From Paenarthrobacter nicotinovorans (lineage in GTDB: Bacteria > Actinomycetota > Actinomycetes > Actinomycetales > Micrococcaceae), in assembly GCF_021919345.1 (NCBI RefSeq), contig NZ_CP089293.1:62001-126000 (forward strand): a DNA stretch of 64,000 bases, given 5' to 3'. Below, piece after piece: positions 17,158 through 25,699 of this stretch (position 1 is the first letter of the stretch; every line of letters starts with the position of its first letter). The position numbers were made by a program, and so were the translations under genes. The notes under the pieces were generated by a model that worked only from the letters and a program-made list of their open reading frames with translations, was not told the DNA's origin and did not search any database.

Positions 17158-18413
17158 GCGAGTACCGCCGTCGTCGTGGCTTTCCGCGCTATCAGCGCTA
17201 CGCCCGCCGCCGAGGCAACAAAGACCGCTCCCAGGATGGCCCAACCCAGCGTGCCGTGTTCGACGACGGTAGCGGTCACCACGAGAGGTGCGAGCATGGC
17301 CCCCAGGGAGGATCCCATGCCGAACATTCCCTGGTAAGCGCCGGCCTGGAGTGGATTGGCGAGCTCGAAGCTGAGTCCCCACGCCCCCGCTTGCGAAAGG
17401 ATTTCCGCCAACGAGTGCAGGAGTGCGGCACCGCACAGGAGAGTGATGGCGGCGACCACCGGCACTCCGCCCGCCAGTGCGTAGAGCGCGCAAGCCGCGG
17501 CCATGAGCACCCCGCCGGTCAGCACGATCTTCCCGGCACGGGCAGGATGGTCCGTGCCGCGGGAGAGCGGCACCTGCAGCAGGACGACGCAAACAGTGTT
17601 GATGACCAGGACCACCGATATCAGCACATCCGGCGCGCTGGTGTCCTGGGAAATCCACAGCGGAACACCCATCTCGGCGAGTCCGAACTGCATGCCGAAA
17701 ATACCGGACAGCACCGTCAACAGAACGTAGCGGCGATCCTTGAAGGGGGAGATGCCACGCTTCGGCGCAGGGTTGGCGGGGTCGTGTCGCGGCGCGTCGA
17801 CGCGGCTGGGAAGGCGGCGGAGGTGCAGCGCGCTGAGGACATAGACGACGCCGGCACTGATCATCATCACGCGGAACGCGTCGGCCGTCCCGGCCAGCAA
17901 CGCCAATCCGGCGATCATGCCACCCGTCGCGATGCCCAGGTTTGTGATGGTGCGGAGGACAGCGCGGGCGTTGACGCGGTTCGGGCCATCGAAGGCACGC
18001 GCGATGATCGCTGAGCGCGTGGCGTTCGCGGCGCGGTCCACGCCTACCGTAATGCAGGCAATCACGACGGCGGTGCCGAAGTTCCCGGCGAACGTATAGC
18101 TTGCGATAGCGAGACCTTCGACGGCGACCATCACCACCAGCAGTCGGCGCGCGGATAAGTGGTCCGCAAGGCGGCCGCCAATGTACGACGTCGCGACGCC
18201 GACCCCGCTGGAAACAGAGAGGATGACGGCGATTTCCACGGCGCTGAGTCCGACGAAGCGGCTGAAGTACAGAACCGTCAGGGTAAGGAAGATGCCGCGA
18301 CCCACCGTCGAGACCAGAATGGCCGAAGCGAGGATCCTAAGGCTGGGTTCGGAAAGGGCGGCGCGGAGGCCGTGCCGGGGAGGGGTAATGGTGTCTGCCG
18401 GAGTTTTGGTCAC
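17154..18413 (-). CDS. MFS transporter, drug-efflux type
   Basis: The 419-residue protein has 12 predicted helices. The loop between helices 2 and 3 reads GGRLADHLSARRLLVV, a form of the MFS G-x3-D-x2-G-x-R motif, and the first half is followed by a basic cytoplasmic loop (PSRVDAPRHDPANPAPKRGISPFKDRR). The overall pattern is that of proton-driven efflux pumps. It is divergent from an ArsR-like regulator with a 55-base gap, the usual arrangement for a self-regulated exporter. Substrate is unknown. Confidence 0.85.
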   Translation of the reverse strand: MTKTPADTITPPRHGLRAALSEPSLRILASAILVSTVGRGIFLTLTVLYFSRFVGLSAVEIAVILSVSSGVGVATSYIGGRLADHLSARRLLVVMVAVEGLAIASYTFAGNFGTAVVIACITVGVDRAANATRSAIIARAFDGPNRVNARAVLRTITNLGIATGGMIAGLALLAGTADAFRVMMISAGVVYVLSALHLRRLPSRVDAPRHDPANPAPKRGISPFKDRRYVLLTVLSGIFGMQFGLAEMGVPLWISQDTSAPDVLISVVLVINTVCVVLLQVPLSRGTDHPARAGKIVLTGGVLMAAACALYALAGGVPVVAAITLLCGAALLHSLAEILSQAGAWGLSFELANPLQAGAYQGMFGMGSSLGAMLAPLVVTATVVEHGTLGWAILGAVFVASAAGVALIARKATTTAVLA

Positions 18414-18468
18414 CCCCTAGTTCTGTCACCCGCCGAGGATGGCCGGTAGTGATGTAGCGTTATGCTTC

Positions 18469-19422
18469 ATGTTGAAGTACGTACTGTCCGGCGCCGACCT
18501 GGGCGGGGTGCGCTTCGGCATCTCGCCCATGTGTGAACTGGGGCTCTCCCTGAGGGCCATCCGTGATCCCAGCCAGTACCCTCTTCAGCTGCCGTGGTTG
18601 CGCCGCACGGAGGAAGCCCGTTCGCGCCTGGATCTGGATGGTCTGCTGGCGCTGGTTGACCACCGGCTCTGGACGCCGGACTTCCTGAATCCCAGGCCTG
18701 ATTCGCCTCTCACCAGGATCGACGACGAGTTCGCGGCATTGGAGAAAATTTCAGCCGAGCAGTTCCACGGCGACCTGATCCGGGTGCATGGCGAAGTGCC
18801 CGCAGTCTTTGCCGGACCCGTTGGCCCGGCGATCCGGCGCCTCGTGCAAATCCTCAAGGACTTTTGGGAAACGTGCTTCGCACCGCACTGGCTGCGCATG
18901 CGCACCATCCTGGAAGCAGACATCGTCTACCGCGGCAGGCAACTCGCCCATGGCGGGCTGTTCACAATGCTCAACGACTTGTCCGGTGCCGTGGAATTCG
19001 ACGGCCGGGTCATCTCCGTGCGGTTGAAGAACCCTGCGTCACGGACCGAGAAGACTGATGGCCTGGGGCTGACTCTCGTACCCACCATGTTCACCCGCAG
19101 GGCCTCTGCTCCCGTGAACCACGGTGACCCGCCGATGCTGATGTACCCGGCCCGCGGTCAAGGAGCCATGTGGGAAGCGGAGCAAGTGAGAAGCCCTGAC
19201 GCTGTGGTGGCGGTGCCCGGCGAGGCCCGAACCAGCCTGTTGACGGCGCTCGCTGCGCCTGCCTCATCCACCGAGCTTGGAGTGCGCTTTGGCGTGACCA
19301 CGTCCGCGGTCAATCAGCATCTCAGGGTGCTCCGGAATGCCGGGCTCGTGACTTCCACGCGCTACGGCCACAGTGTGCTCTACTTCCGGAGCGAGCTGGG
19401 CGCGGCGTTGCTGCTGGGGTGA
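18469..19422 (+). CDS. ArsR-type winged-helix regulator with DUF5937-like N-terminus
   Basis: The protein of 317 residues from the ATG at 18469 begins MLKYVLSGADLGGVRFGISPMCELGLSLRAIRDPSQYPL, the N-terminal pattern of DUF5937-type ArsR regulators. The C-terminal 70 residues hold the winged helix: LTALAAPASSTELGVRFGVTTSAVNQHLRVLRNAGLVTSTRYGHSVLYF. No metal-binding cysteine pair is evident, so this is unlikely to sense arsenic. It probably represses the divergent MFS gene. The middle 200 residues may bind a ligand. An ATG at 18439 is in frame but would remove most of the promoter gap. Confidence 0.8.
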   Translation: MLKYVLSGADLGGVRFGISPMCELGLSLRAIRDPSQYPLQLPWLRRTEEARSRLDLDGLLALVDHRLWTPDFLNPRPDSPLTRIDDEFAALEKISAEQFHGDLIRVHGEVPAVFAGPVGPAIRRLVQILKDFWETCFAPHWLRMRTILEADIVYRGRQLAHGGLFTMLNDLSGAVEFDGRVISVRLKNPASRTEKTDGLGLTLVPTMFTRRASAPVNHGDPPMLMYPARGQGAMWEAEQVRSPDAVVAVPGEARTSLLTALAAPASSTELGVRFGVTTSAVNQHLRVLRNAGLVTSTRYGHSVLYFRSELGAALLLG

Positions 19423-19472
19423 GCGCTGAGGCGGGTCGACGACGGCAGCCGGCTGCCGCCGTCGAGCGTTCT

Positions 19473-20024
19473 CTAGTCCTTGCGCAGGCTGTAGGTGCTC
19501 ACAACGTTGCCTTTACTGGTGCCGTACTGGTCCTCCAGGACGAGCCGGTTTTGGGGATCGCCGTCCTCGAAGAGGCGGCGGCCGCTGCCCGCCACCACCG
19601 GGTGCGTCATCAGGGTCAGCTCGTCCAGCAGGCCCGCAAACAGGAGTTGGCGGACCACCGAGATGCTGCCGCATACGGCGATCTCTCCGCCGTCGCGGTT
19701 CTTGAGATCGGTGATGAAGTCCTCCAACGGACCGTTGATGAGGTGCGAGTTCTGCCACTCCAGCGGTTCGGTCAGGGTCCGGGACGCCACGAATTTTTCG
19801 ACAGGATTGATGAAGGCGGCGAAATCATCGTCCTGGGTGGCGTTTGGCCAGTATCCGGCCCACTCCTGGTAGCTGACCCGGCCCAGCACCACGGTATCCA
19901 CGGTGTTGATCATCTTGGTCAGGCCCTTGCCGAGGTCCTCGTCGAAGCTGTCGAACTGGAACTTGAACGGATCCTGGACCACGCCATCCACGGAATGGAA
20001 CAGTCCGGCGGTTACTTTTCGCAT
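19473..20024 (-). CDS. Dihydrofolate-reductase-fold (RibD C-terminal) family protein
   Basis: The start at 20024 follows AGGAGAACGC. The 183-residue protein begins MRKVTAGLFHSVDGVVQDP, then DTVVLGRVSYQEWAGYWPN, LINGPLEDFITDLKNRDGGEIAVCGSISVVRQLLFAGLLDELTLMTHPVVAGSGRRLFED. This is the full RibD C-terminal/DHFR-like fold common in actinobacteria (YyaP/YwjB group), thought to bind a pyridine nucleotide. True folate reduction is unlikely. It follows the STAS-like gene after 11 bases on the same strand. Confidence 0.85.
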   Translation of the reverse strand: MRKVTAGLFHSVDGVVQDPFKFQFDSFDEDLGKGLTKMINTVDTVVLGRVSYQEWAGYWPNATQDDDFAAFINPVEKFVASRTLTEPLEWQNSHLINGPLEDFITDLKNRDGGEIAVCGSISVVRQLLFAGLLDELTLMTHPVVAGSGRRLFEDGDPQNRLVLEDQYGTSKGNVVSTYSLRKD

Positions 20025-20035
20025 GCGTTCTCCTT

Positions 20036-20371
20036 TTAGGCTGCCCGGCTTGCTGTCTGGAGTTTCCGGGAGGGCAGGGCGGTCACATTGCCGACGTTGC
20101 CGGGCGCAGTGTTGAGGCGGACAGGCACCTCATGGAGTTCAGCGTAGATCCTCAGTTGGTCCAGCGCATCTGCGTCGATGGTCGCTTCCGAAAGGTCCAT
20201 TTCCACGCCGAGTCCGCCGCCTAGGCCCTTTGTCCGCTGAACCAAGGGGTAAAGCCCCTGAAGGCTCGAGGTGGTGACGCGGCCCGTTGCTGCGATCTGG
20301 ATCTGTTCGCCGTCTACGTCGACGCGAACAACTACGGAGAGCTTGTCGCTGGCCAATTTTCTGCCTTTCAT
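20036..20371 (-). CDS. STAS-like small protein, possible anti-sigma-factor antagonist fold
   Basis: The ATG at 20371 gives a 111-residue protein, SVVVRVDVDGEQIQIAATGRVTTSSLQGLYPLVQRTKGLGGGLGVEMDLSEATIDADALDQLRIYAELHEVPVRL in its core. Alternating strands and helices with a conserved D-L-S-x-A-x-x-D centre resemble a STAS domain, but the phosphorylatable serine of true anti-anti-sigma factors is not clear. The open frame extends to 20845 but that part has no homology-like composition. It is read leftward into the RibD-C gene. Confidence 0.65.
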   Translation of the reverse strand: MKGRKLASDKLSVVVRVDVDGEQIQIAATGRVTTSSLQGLYPLVQRTKGLGGGLGVEMDLSEATIDADALDQLRIYAELHEVPVRLNTAPGNVGNVTALPSRKLQTASRAA

Positions 20372-21044
20372 CCTTGCTGCCACGCTGCAGCGCACCCCAG
20401 CGTATGTGCCAGGTGTGACCTGCGCAACATTACGACGGCGGGAGCTGGCACGGGTTTGATCCCCAGCCAGGCCGTTTGGCCGGGTCCCTGCGGGCCCGGA
20501 ATGGGTGCGGGTTCGCTCGTGAGTCGGCGACCCAGCTGTCCCGGAAGTTGTCTTTGTGATAGCTGTTGGAAGGGGATGTTTTGGGACAACATGCGGGACG
20601 ACAGTGTGTCGGGGACGCTGGACTGGGATTTCATCATTGCTGGACTGTGTCTGAATGAGTGCCCAAAGCCGTCTGCACAACATGCACGTTAGAGGATGCC
20701 TCCAAGGGATCGGCGCGGCATCACGCGACATCCGGCATGCTGCCCCGACTGAATCCGCGACTCGGAAGTGTCCCACCGAGTGTGTCCCAGTTCCAAGAAA
20801 ATGGGACAGGAAACTGTGTAGCGTTTCGGCAGCTTCACCGGGCATTTTTGCGGGCGAGTCTTACATGACCGCATCTGACTACGCGCGTCGCATGGGCAAC
20901 ACTTTGATCGCGGACTGGATCGATGCCTGGACGCAGCGACATACAACGAGTTAGCCAGAACATGTACGGTGATGGATCCTCCACCGGACGTCTACATCCC
21001 ATGGCCTCGGATCCGGAAATGGGCACCACGTCCGGCTAGGACAG
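20372..21044. other. Gene-free stretch at the left edge of the accessory island
   Basis: No gene can be supported in these 673 bases. The stretch holds palindrome copy 1 and a diverged fragment at about 20538-20578 with TGTCCC and TTGGGACA half-sites. A short frame at 20865-20954 encodes MTASDYARRMGNTLIADWIDAWTQRHTTS; it may be a remnant but matches nothing I know. Confidence 0.5.
20783..20808. repeat. Composite palindrome, copy 1
   Basis: A 26-base imperfect palindrome runs from TGTCCCAGTTCC to a right half ending ATGGGACA. A TGTCCCA half-site lies 14 bases upstream, at 20769. Three other copies lie at 23221, 24379 and 27031. Confidence 0.6.
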
Positions 21045-21789
21045 TTATAGGATCTCCGTCATGATGTTCCAGCCGCTGCCCACTTTCCTCGATGTGGGCC
21101 ATGCGGATCCACCGCTGCCCTCGTAAAGGTACAAGTCGCCGATGGAGTCCCGGGCTATGATGTCGTTTTTTCCGTCCCCCTTGAAGTCGCCGGGTCCAAC
21201 AAGGGAGTTCATGGCGTTCCAGCCGGCGCCGGTCACGCTCTGTGGCAACCAGCCGCCGGTTCCGTTGCCGGGGTAGAGCCACAGGACACCGGAACTGTCG
21301 CGGCCCACGACATCAGCTGTGCCGTCACTATTGAAATCACCGACACCGATGGCCTCCGACCCGAAGAACCAGCCATATCCCGCCCACGCTGAGTTCAGCC
21401 AACCGCCCTTTCGATCACCGCGCTCTATCCACATCCCGCCACGGTTGGAGACGGCTACGTCAACGAATCCGTCGCCTTGGAAGTCGCCGATCCCTAGGCT
21501 ATTAGTCTGGTTATTCCAGCCGGCGGATACCTGCACACGTGGCATCCATCCCGCCGAGCCATTTCCGGGGTAAAGCCACAGGTCGCCGGCGCCATCACGG
21601 GCCAGAATGTCAGCCTTGCGGTCCCCATTAAAGTCGTTCTTGACGACGTCCGACGCGGAAGTTGACGGAGCCAGATCCCGGTTCGCGCTGGCTGCGGCAG
21701 GCGCCCCCCGGTTCCCCGATCAGCTCCACGAGGGTTTACGCCACGACCACTAATGCGTAGGGCCACATGGCCGGTAGAGCCAGCGCCAT
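21045..21789 (-). pseudogene. Decayed secreted FG-GAP/VCBS repeat protein
   Basis: Reading leftward, four FG-GAP-like repeats are intact from 21719 to 21045: DFNGDRKADILARDGAGDLWLYPGNG, DFQGDGFVDVAVSN, DFNSDGTADVVGRDSSGVLWLYPGNG and DFKGDGKNDIIARDSIGDLYLYEG, each with a calcium-binding-like DxNxDG loop. There is no start codon in frame before the second repeat. Upstream in the same frame lies GAPAAASAN, a signal-peptidase-like site, and in another frame an ATG at 21789 opens MALALPAMWPYALVVVA before a stop at 21736. This fits a signal peptide broken by frame changes. Intact members form beta-propellers on the cell surface and run to several hundred residues. Confidence 0.65.
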
Positions 21790-22148
21790 GGAACGAACCC
21801 AAACCTAAAGAGGGCTCCTCACAGTGGAGGTGTTCCCAACAGAACTGATTCAATTGCACGTCCGGCAGCAGCGAACCGACGCCATCAGACTGCTGGGGCC
21901 AAAAATATACGTCCTACCGGGGCCAATCTAAGTTGACACAATCATTTGGCGTTTCCTCGCCGCTGCTTCAGCGACGCGCTTTCGTCATTTCGGGGGATTG
22001 CATGAGTCGAAACTGATCTCCGGGCAGTTCTTCCTTGTCACGGGTTCTCTGCCGGAGGAGACTTGAGGCGACGGCCTTCCATCTCGGGCCGCCCGCGGGG
22101 CCACCCGGCTGCGGGGCCTCACAGCACCCTGTAGTGGCTGGTGGATCA
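21790..22148. other. Intergenic stretch between FG-GAP remnant and lipoprotein
   Basis: No gene is supported in these 359 bases. An open frame from 22035 merely extends the lipoprotein gene upstream and has no ribosome site or signal peptide at that start. Confidence 0.5.
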
Positions 22149-22925
22149 ATGAGCTCCATGACACCCCTCGAAAAGGCCGGTCAGCGGTTGCGCCATCTCT
22201 TGGCCTTGGTGATTGTCGCCCTGATTGGATGTCTTTGCGGGTGCGAGTATGAGCCCGATAACGTCGCCCTCCCGTCCACCAATTCTCCAACTTTGGAGGC
22301 CCGCACGGCCCCGCCACTGCCGGACGGAAACGACCCCCGCCCGTTCCCGCCGCTGCCGGAGAGTGGAGACATTGACGCCGGCACATACCTCGTCCCCGTC
22401 GCCGGCCATACGGAACCTTTCGAGATCACCGTCCCAGACGGCTGGTTTGCTCTCGACGGCGGAAGTGTGGGCAAGGACGACCCGGATCACCCAGCTGAAT
22501 GGGCCGTCCACATAACTCTTTTGCCTGTCAACTATGTGGCGATGGACGCATGCAAGTGGAGGGGCGCCCTTTCCGATGACGGTCCGTCGGCCGAGGCCTT
22601 CGTTGACGCGATGGCGGCGCAGTCGTCAACGGCAAGCACCCCTCCCGTCAAGGTCACGGTGGGCAACTACTCAGGCTTCGAGTTCGACCACTTCGTCGAG
22701 GCCAACGTGGACATGAACGCCTGCGACGGCGGTGAATTATGCATTTACTCAAGACATACACAAGCCTGCTCACGCTGGTACTCCACCCGGGGCGAACGCG
22801 AAACCTACCGGGTGGTCGACCTGAACGGCAAGCGGGCTGTCGTCGCGGTGGGCCGTATCGACGAATCAATCAATCCGGAGCTGATGAGAGAGGCACGCGC
22901 CGTCTTCGACTCGATCGTGTTCTAG
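22149..22925 (+). CDS. Predicted lipoprotein of unknown function
   Basis: From the ATG at 22149 the 258-residue protein has a basic N-terminus, a hydrophobic stretch LLALVIVALIGC and a lipobox LIGC with the modified cysteine at residue 28 (a second possibility is Cys32 in LCGC). A Pro/Asp-rich linker follows (residues 35-80). The folded part contains EPFEITVPDGWFALDGGSVG, then GNYSGFEFDHFVEANVDMNACDGGELCIYSRHTQACSRWYSTRGERETYRVVDLNGKRAVVAVGRIDE; four cysteines there may form disulfides. The EITVPDGW start occurs in many actinobacterial surface lipoproteins without a defined function. An alternative start is the ATG three codons on. Confidence 0.7.
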   Translation: MSSMTPLEKAGQRLRHLLALVIVALIGCLCGCEYEPDNVALPSTNSPTLEARTAPPLPDGNDPRPFPPLPESGDIDAGTYLVPVAGHTEPFEITVPDGWFALDGGSVGKDDPDHPAEWAVHITLLPVNYVAMDACKWRGALSDDGPSAEAFVDAMAAQSSTASTPPVKVTVGNYSGFEFDHFVEANVDMNACDGGELCIYSRHTQACSRWYSTRGERETYRVVDLNGKRAVVAVGRIDESINPELMREARAVFDSIVF

Positions 22926-23447
22926 TCCTACAAGTGACCAGCTGATCCGATAAGCGATCCCGCCCGCGGGCGCCGGCTCCTTCTCTGAACCCCCTCCATG
23001 TCTTATAACCGAGGTGCCTCGAATCCCTAACGTTCCGAGACAAATCAATGGCGCGGATTGTGAACAGGAGTGCTGAACAAACGGGCACTTGTGCACAGGA
23101 GTACCGGCCAGTCACTGATCGCAACCCGTCTGCACAAACCCAAAAATTCAGCGGGATTTTGTGCAGTCGGCTTCTGAAAACGACAGATTCGGATGGGTGG
23201 GGGAGTGTTCCATTGCTGGTGTCCCACTTCTAAGGAACTGGGACGATCCCGGTCGGCACCTAAGGCACCTGCGCCGGCATCTGGTATCGCATGAACCTCA
23301 GGCGTTGGTTGGATGGCCCATGTTCCACTGGGTCAGGACGGACCGTTTCACCGATTACTCGATTTCTTCAAGCGTCTGGAAAGATAGCCTTGACGCCGGG
23401 CGTTCCGGTTTGGCTTGCCCTGGGTGGGCGTTTTTACCGGGGGAACC
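22926..23447. other. Gene-free stretch upstream of vanW-like gene
   Basis: No gene is supported in these 522 bases. They hold palindrome copy 2 and three TGCACAA/TTGTGCA half-sites at about 23091, 23131 and 23158, which could pair as alternative hairpins. Confidence 0.5.
23221..23244. repeat. Composite palindrome, copy 2
   Basis: A 24-base palindrome with GTCCCACTTC on the left and GGAACTGGGAC on the right, preceded by a GTTCCA half-site at 23207. It lies about 205 bases upstream of the vanW-like gene. Confidence 0.65.
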
Positions 23448-24326
23448 ATGGCACGAAAACTCTTCTGCGAACTTTCGCCGATCACATACCGCATTTCTGT
23501 GCAGCGCATGATCCTGAACCGCAAATTGCGCGACCTGTTCTCTCCCACAGTCTTTGCGCGGCGCCAGCCGGAAGAGGTCCTTCCTGCGGTTGTCTACCGT
23601 CACAACTCACTGATCCGCCGCAAGCTGGGCAACGTGGACTTGCACCTCCAGGAAAATAAGGCGGTAAGTCTGGGGATCGCCGCGCCTCTGGTGAACTCTG
23701 TCGTCATTCGTCCCGGCGAGACCTTTTCGTTCTGGAAGCTGGTAGGGAGTTGCACTGAAGCCAAGGGATACCGCGAGGGCCTGGTCATCAACCATGGCCG
23801 AGCCGATTCCGGAATTGGTGGCGGCCTGTGTCAATTCACGAACCTTCTGCATTGGATGGTCTTGCACAGCGAGCTGACTGTGGTGGAGCATCACCACCAC
23901 GGGGACCTGGACTTGTTTCCGGACTTCAATCGTCAGATCCCGTTTGGTTCGGGCACTTCGATCATCTACAACTACTTGGACTACCGGGTTCGCAATGACA
24001 CGGACCAGGCTTTCCAATTCCTGGTAAGTACCAACGACGAATACCTGTGTGGTGAACTTCGCGCCGAGCACGTCCCGGATGTGAAATTCCACATCCGTGA
24101 AGAGGACGCCTACTTCTACGAGTCCGGGAATAAGGTTTACCGCCATAACCGGGTGATGAGGCTGACCCGGGACAAACGGACAGGTCTTGTGACCTCGAAG
24201 CAACAGATCATCGAGAACAACGCCTTGGTCGTTTACGACCGTTCCCTCATCAACGCCCCGGTGCTGCCAGCTCCGCTTCCTCCTGTTCCCATGCAGGACG
24301 ACCGAGTGGCTCCAGCTCCCGCCTAA
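23448..24326 (+). CDS. VanW family protein
   Basis: The start at 23448 follows CCGGGGGAACC. The 292-residue protein carries the VanW domain throughout: LHLQENKAVSLGIAAPLVNSVVIRPGETFSFWKLVGSCTEAKGYREGLVINHGRADSGIGGGLCQFTNLLHWMVLHSELTVVEHHHHGDLDLFPDFNRQIPFGSGTSIIYNYLDYRVRN. The GGGLCQ-x-(S/T)N-x-L and P-F-G-x-G patterns are diagnostic. It lacks a signal peptide. VanW occurs in some vancomycin-resistance clusters with unproven function; no van ligase or racemase lies nearby, so this is an orphan. Its tail is proline-rich. Confidence 0.88.
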   Translation: MARKLFCELSPITYRISVQRMILNRKLRDLFSPTVFARRQPEEVLPAVVYRHNSLIRRKLGNVDLHLQENKAVSLGIAAPLVNSVVIRPGETFSFWKLVGSCTEAKGYREGLVINHGRADSGIGGGLCQFTNLLHWMVLHSELTVVEHHHHGDLDLFPDFNRQIPFGSGTSIIYNYLDYRVRNDTDQAFQFLVSTNDEYLCGELRAEHVPDVKFHIREEDAYFYESGNKVYRHNRVMRLTRDKRTGLVTSKQQIIENNALVVYDRSLINAPVLPAPLPPVPMQDDRVAPAPA

Positions 24327-24378
24327 GCGGCCTACCAGGTCGGTGAACCCGACAGCGTCTCTCTTTTACGTCAACGGA

Positions 24379-24417
24379 GTCCCAGCTGCCGCGTTCCGTA
24401 TCCAAGGAAGTGGGACA
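24379..24417. repeat. Composite palindrome, copy 3
   Basis: A GTCCCA half-site at 24379 is followed nine bases later by TTCC and then by TCCAAGGAAGTGGGAC, ending at 24417. It is immediately downstream of the vanW-like gene and shares its layout with copy 4. Confidence 0.55.
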
Positions 24418-24443
24418 CGTTGCTCTTGTCGCCTACTCCAGCA

Positions 24444-25511
24444 TCAACACACAGGCTGCAGAGGCACCTCACCCAGACGAATACCGGTTGCGTCCGTGAA
24501 CTCCACTCGTACAAGGACGCAGCCGGGTGCGTACACCTGGCGTGTGAAGGAGTTCTTTGCCTCGGGTGTTGCTTGCACATCTCCAGTGATATCCGGCGAT
24601 GTGAAGCTAACTGAAGGGAGGCCCTCAGCAGGGCCTCGTTCGATGTACTTCGTGACCGTTGTTCCGCTGAGTTGGTTGCTGACGTGGACCCAGCTCGTTT
24701 CGCATCCAGGAGAGTGCAGTACGGTCACTAACGCGAACGGGGAAGGCTCTGAGGCCCTGGCAATGGGGATACTCTTCAGCGTTATGGCATCTACGGAGCA
24801 ACCAGCTTGTGGGTAGGTGCCGTCCAAACGGGTTTGTACGGGTGGGGGAACCGAACGACTCCCGATCCCAAGCTGAGGTCCGAAGAACTGCAGGGCAAAT
24901 GTCGCCACAGCCACAAGTAGGGCACCTACGGTGGCTATTGCTGCAATGGTGCCTAATGAGAAATGTCCTCGGAGAAAGCCCACGGCGTCTCGACCTCGGC
25001 CAGGCTGGATCTTGACGTCAATGAGGTTCCGGTCATTCCACGCCCACTTAGGTCGTCCGTCGAGCAGCACCGTTGTTTGGGCGGGGCGGCCTTTCTTTAA
25101 CAGAGCAGGACCGAAAAGGACGTTATCGCCTTCGGCCCGGAACAACCCAGCCGGGTTTACTCTACCCAGATCGGCTTCAGGATCGTCACTCAGCAGAGCG
25201 ATAATAGGCGCGCCACATTCGAGGATGAGTGGTTTTCCGGCATCAAATCTGCTGCTCTGGATATCCGCTCGTCCAGTTGATTCAAGAGTGACAATCAGCA
25301 CGTAGGGGTTCTGCACAACGTTGCCGGAGTGTTGGACCACGAGCTTGTCCCAACCGCTGCCTTGCCCGAGCTTGTTTACTATTGGGGCGGCCCTGACGTC
25401 TGCGGATATCCGTGATTTGGGGTTGCTGCGCCTGTACTGCAGTGCCGTAATTACTGCCCCAACGAGTGTCACGACACCAGCGACTAGTGCGATCAGGTCC
25501 GAATTGCTCAT
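24444..25511 (-). CDS. Membrane protein with DUF2690-like C-terminal domain
   Basis: From the ATG at 25511 the protein has 355 residues. Two membrane helices are visible, one at about residues 5-25 (LIALVAGVVTLVGAVITALQY) and one near 190-215 (LGTIAAIATVGALLVAVATFALQFF). The soluble part between them is cytoplasmic-like and carries no named domain. After the second helix comes a segment with GTYPQAGCSVDAITLKSIPI and HSPGCETSWVHVSNQ, the paired-cysteine pattern of DUF2690, which is usually outside the cell. Function is unknown. The upstream in-frame ATG at 25532 is possible. The gene is divergent from the HNH gene. Confidence 0.65.
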   Translation of the reverse strand: MSNSDLIALVAGVVTLVGAVITALQYRRSNPKSRISADVRAAPIVNKLGQGSGWDKLVVQHSGNVVQNPYVLIVTLESTGRADIQSSRFDAGKPLILECGAPIIALLSDDPEADLGRVNPAGLFRAEGDNVLFGPALLKKGRPAQTTVLLDGRPKWAWNDRNLIDVKIQPGRGRDAVGFLRGHFSLGTIAAIATVGALLVAVATFALQFFGPQLGIGSRSVPPPVQTRLDGTYPQAGCSVDAITLKSIPIARASEPSPFALVTVLHSPGCETSWVHVSNQLSGTTVTKYIERGPAEGLPSVSFTSPDITGDVQATPEAKNSFTRQVYAPGCVLVRVEFTDATGIRLGEVPLQPVC

Positions 25512-25699
25512 GTGCAAATAAAACCATGGCACCTGAACGCCGATGGAACCGCCGGACCGATGCTTGCCAACTTAGTAACGGTGAGGTCGTTGCCGACGAA
25601 CGTCCCAAAGTGCGCACAAGCGTCCTTTGCACGCATCAATGAGTGCCGCCCAACGAGGGTGGCTCCCAAGCCAGACAAAACGGGATAGCCTTTGCGCTC

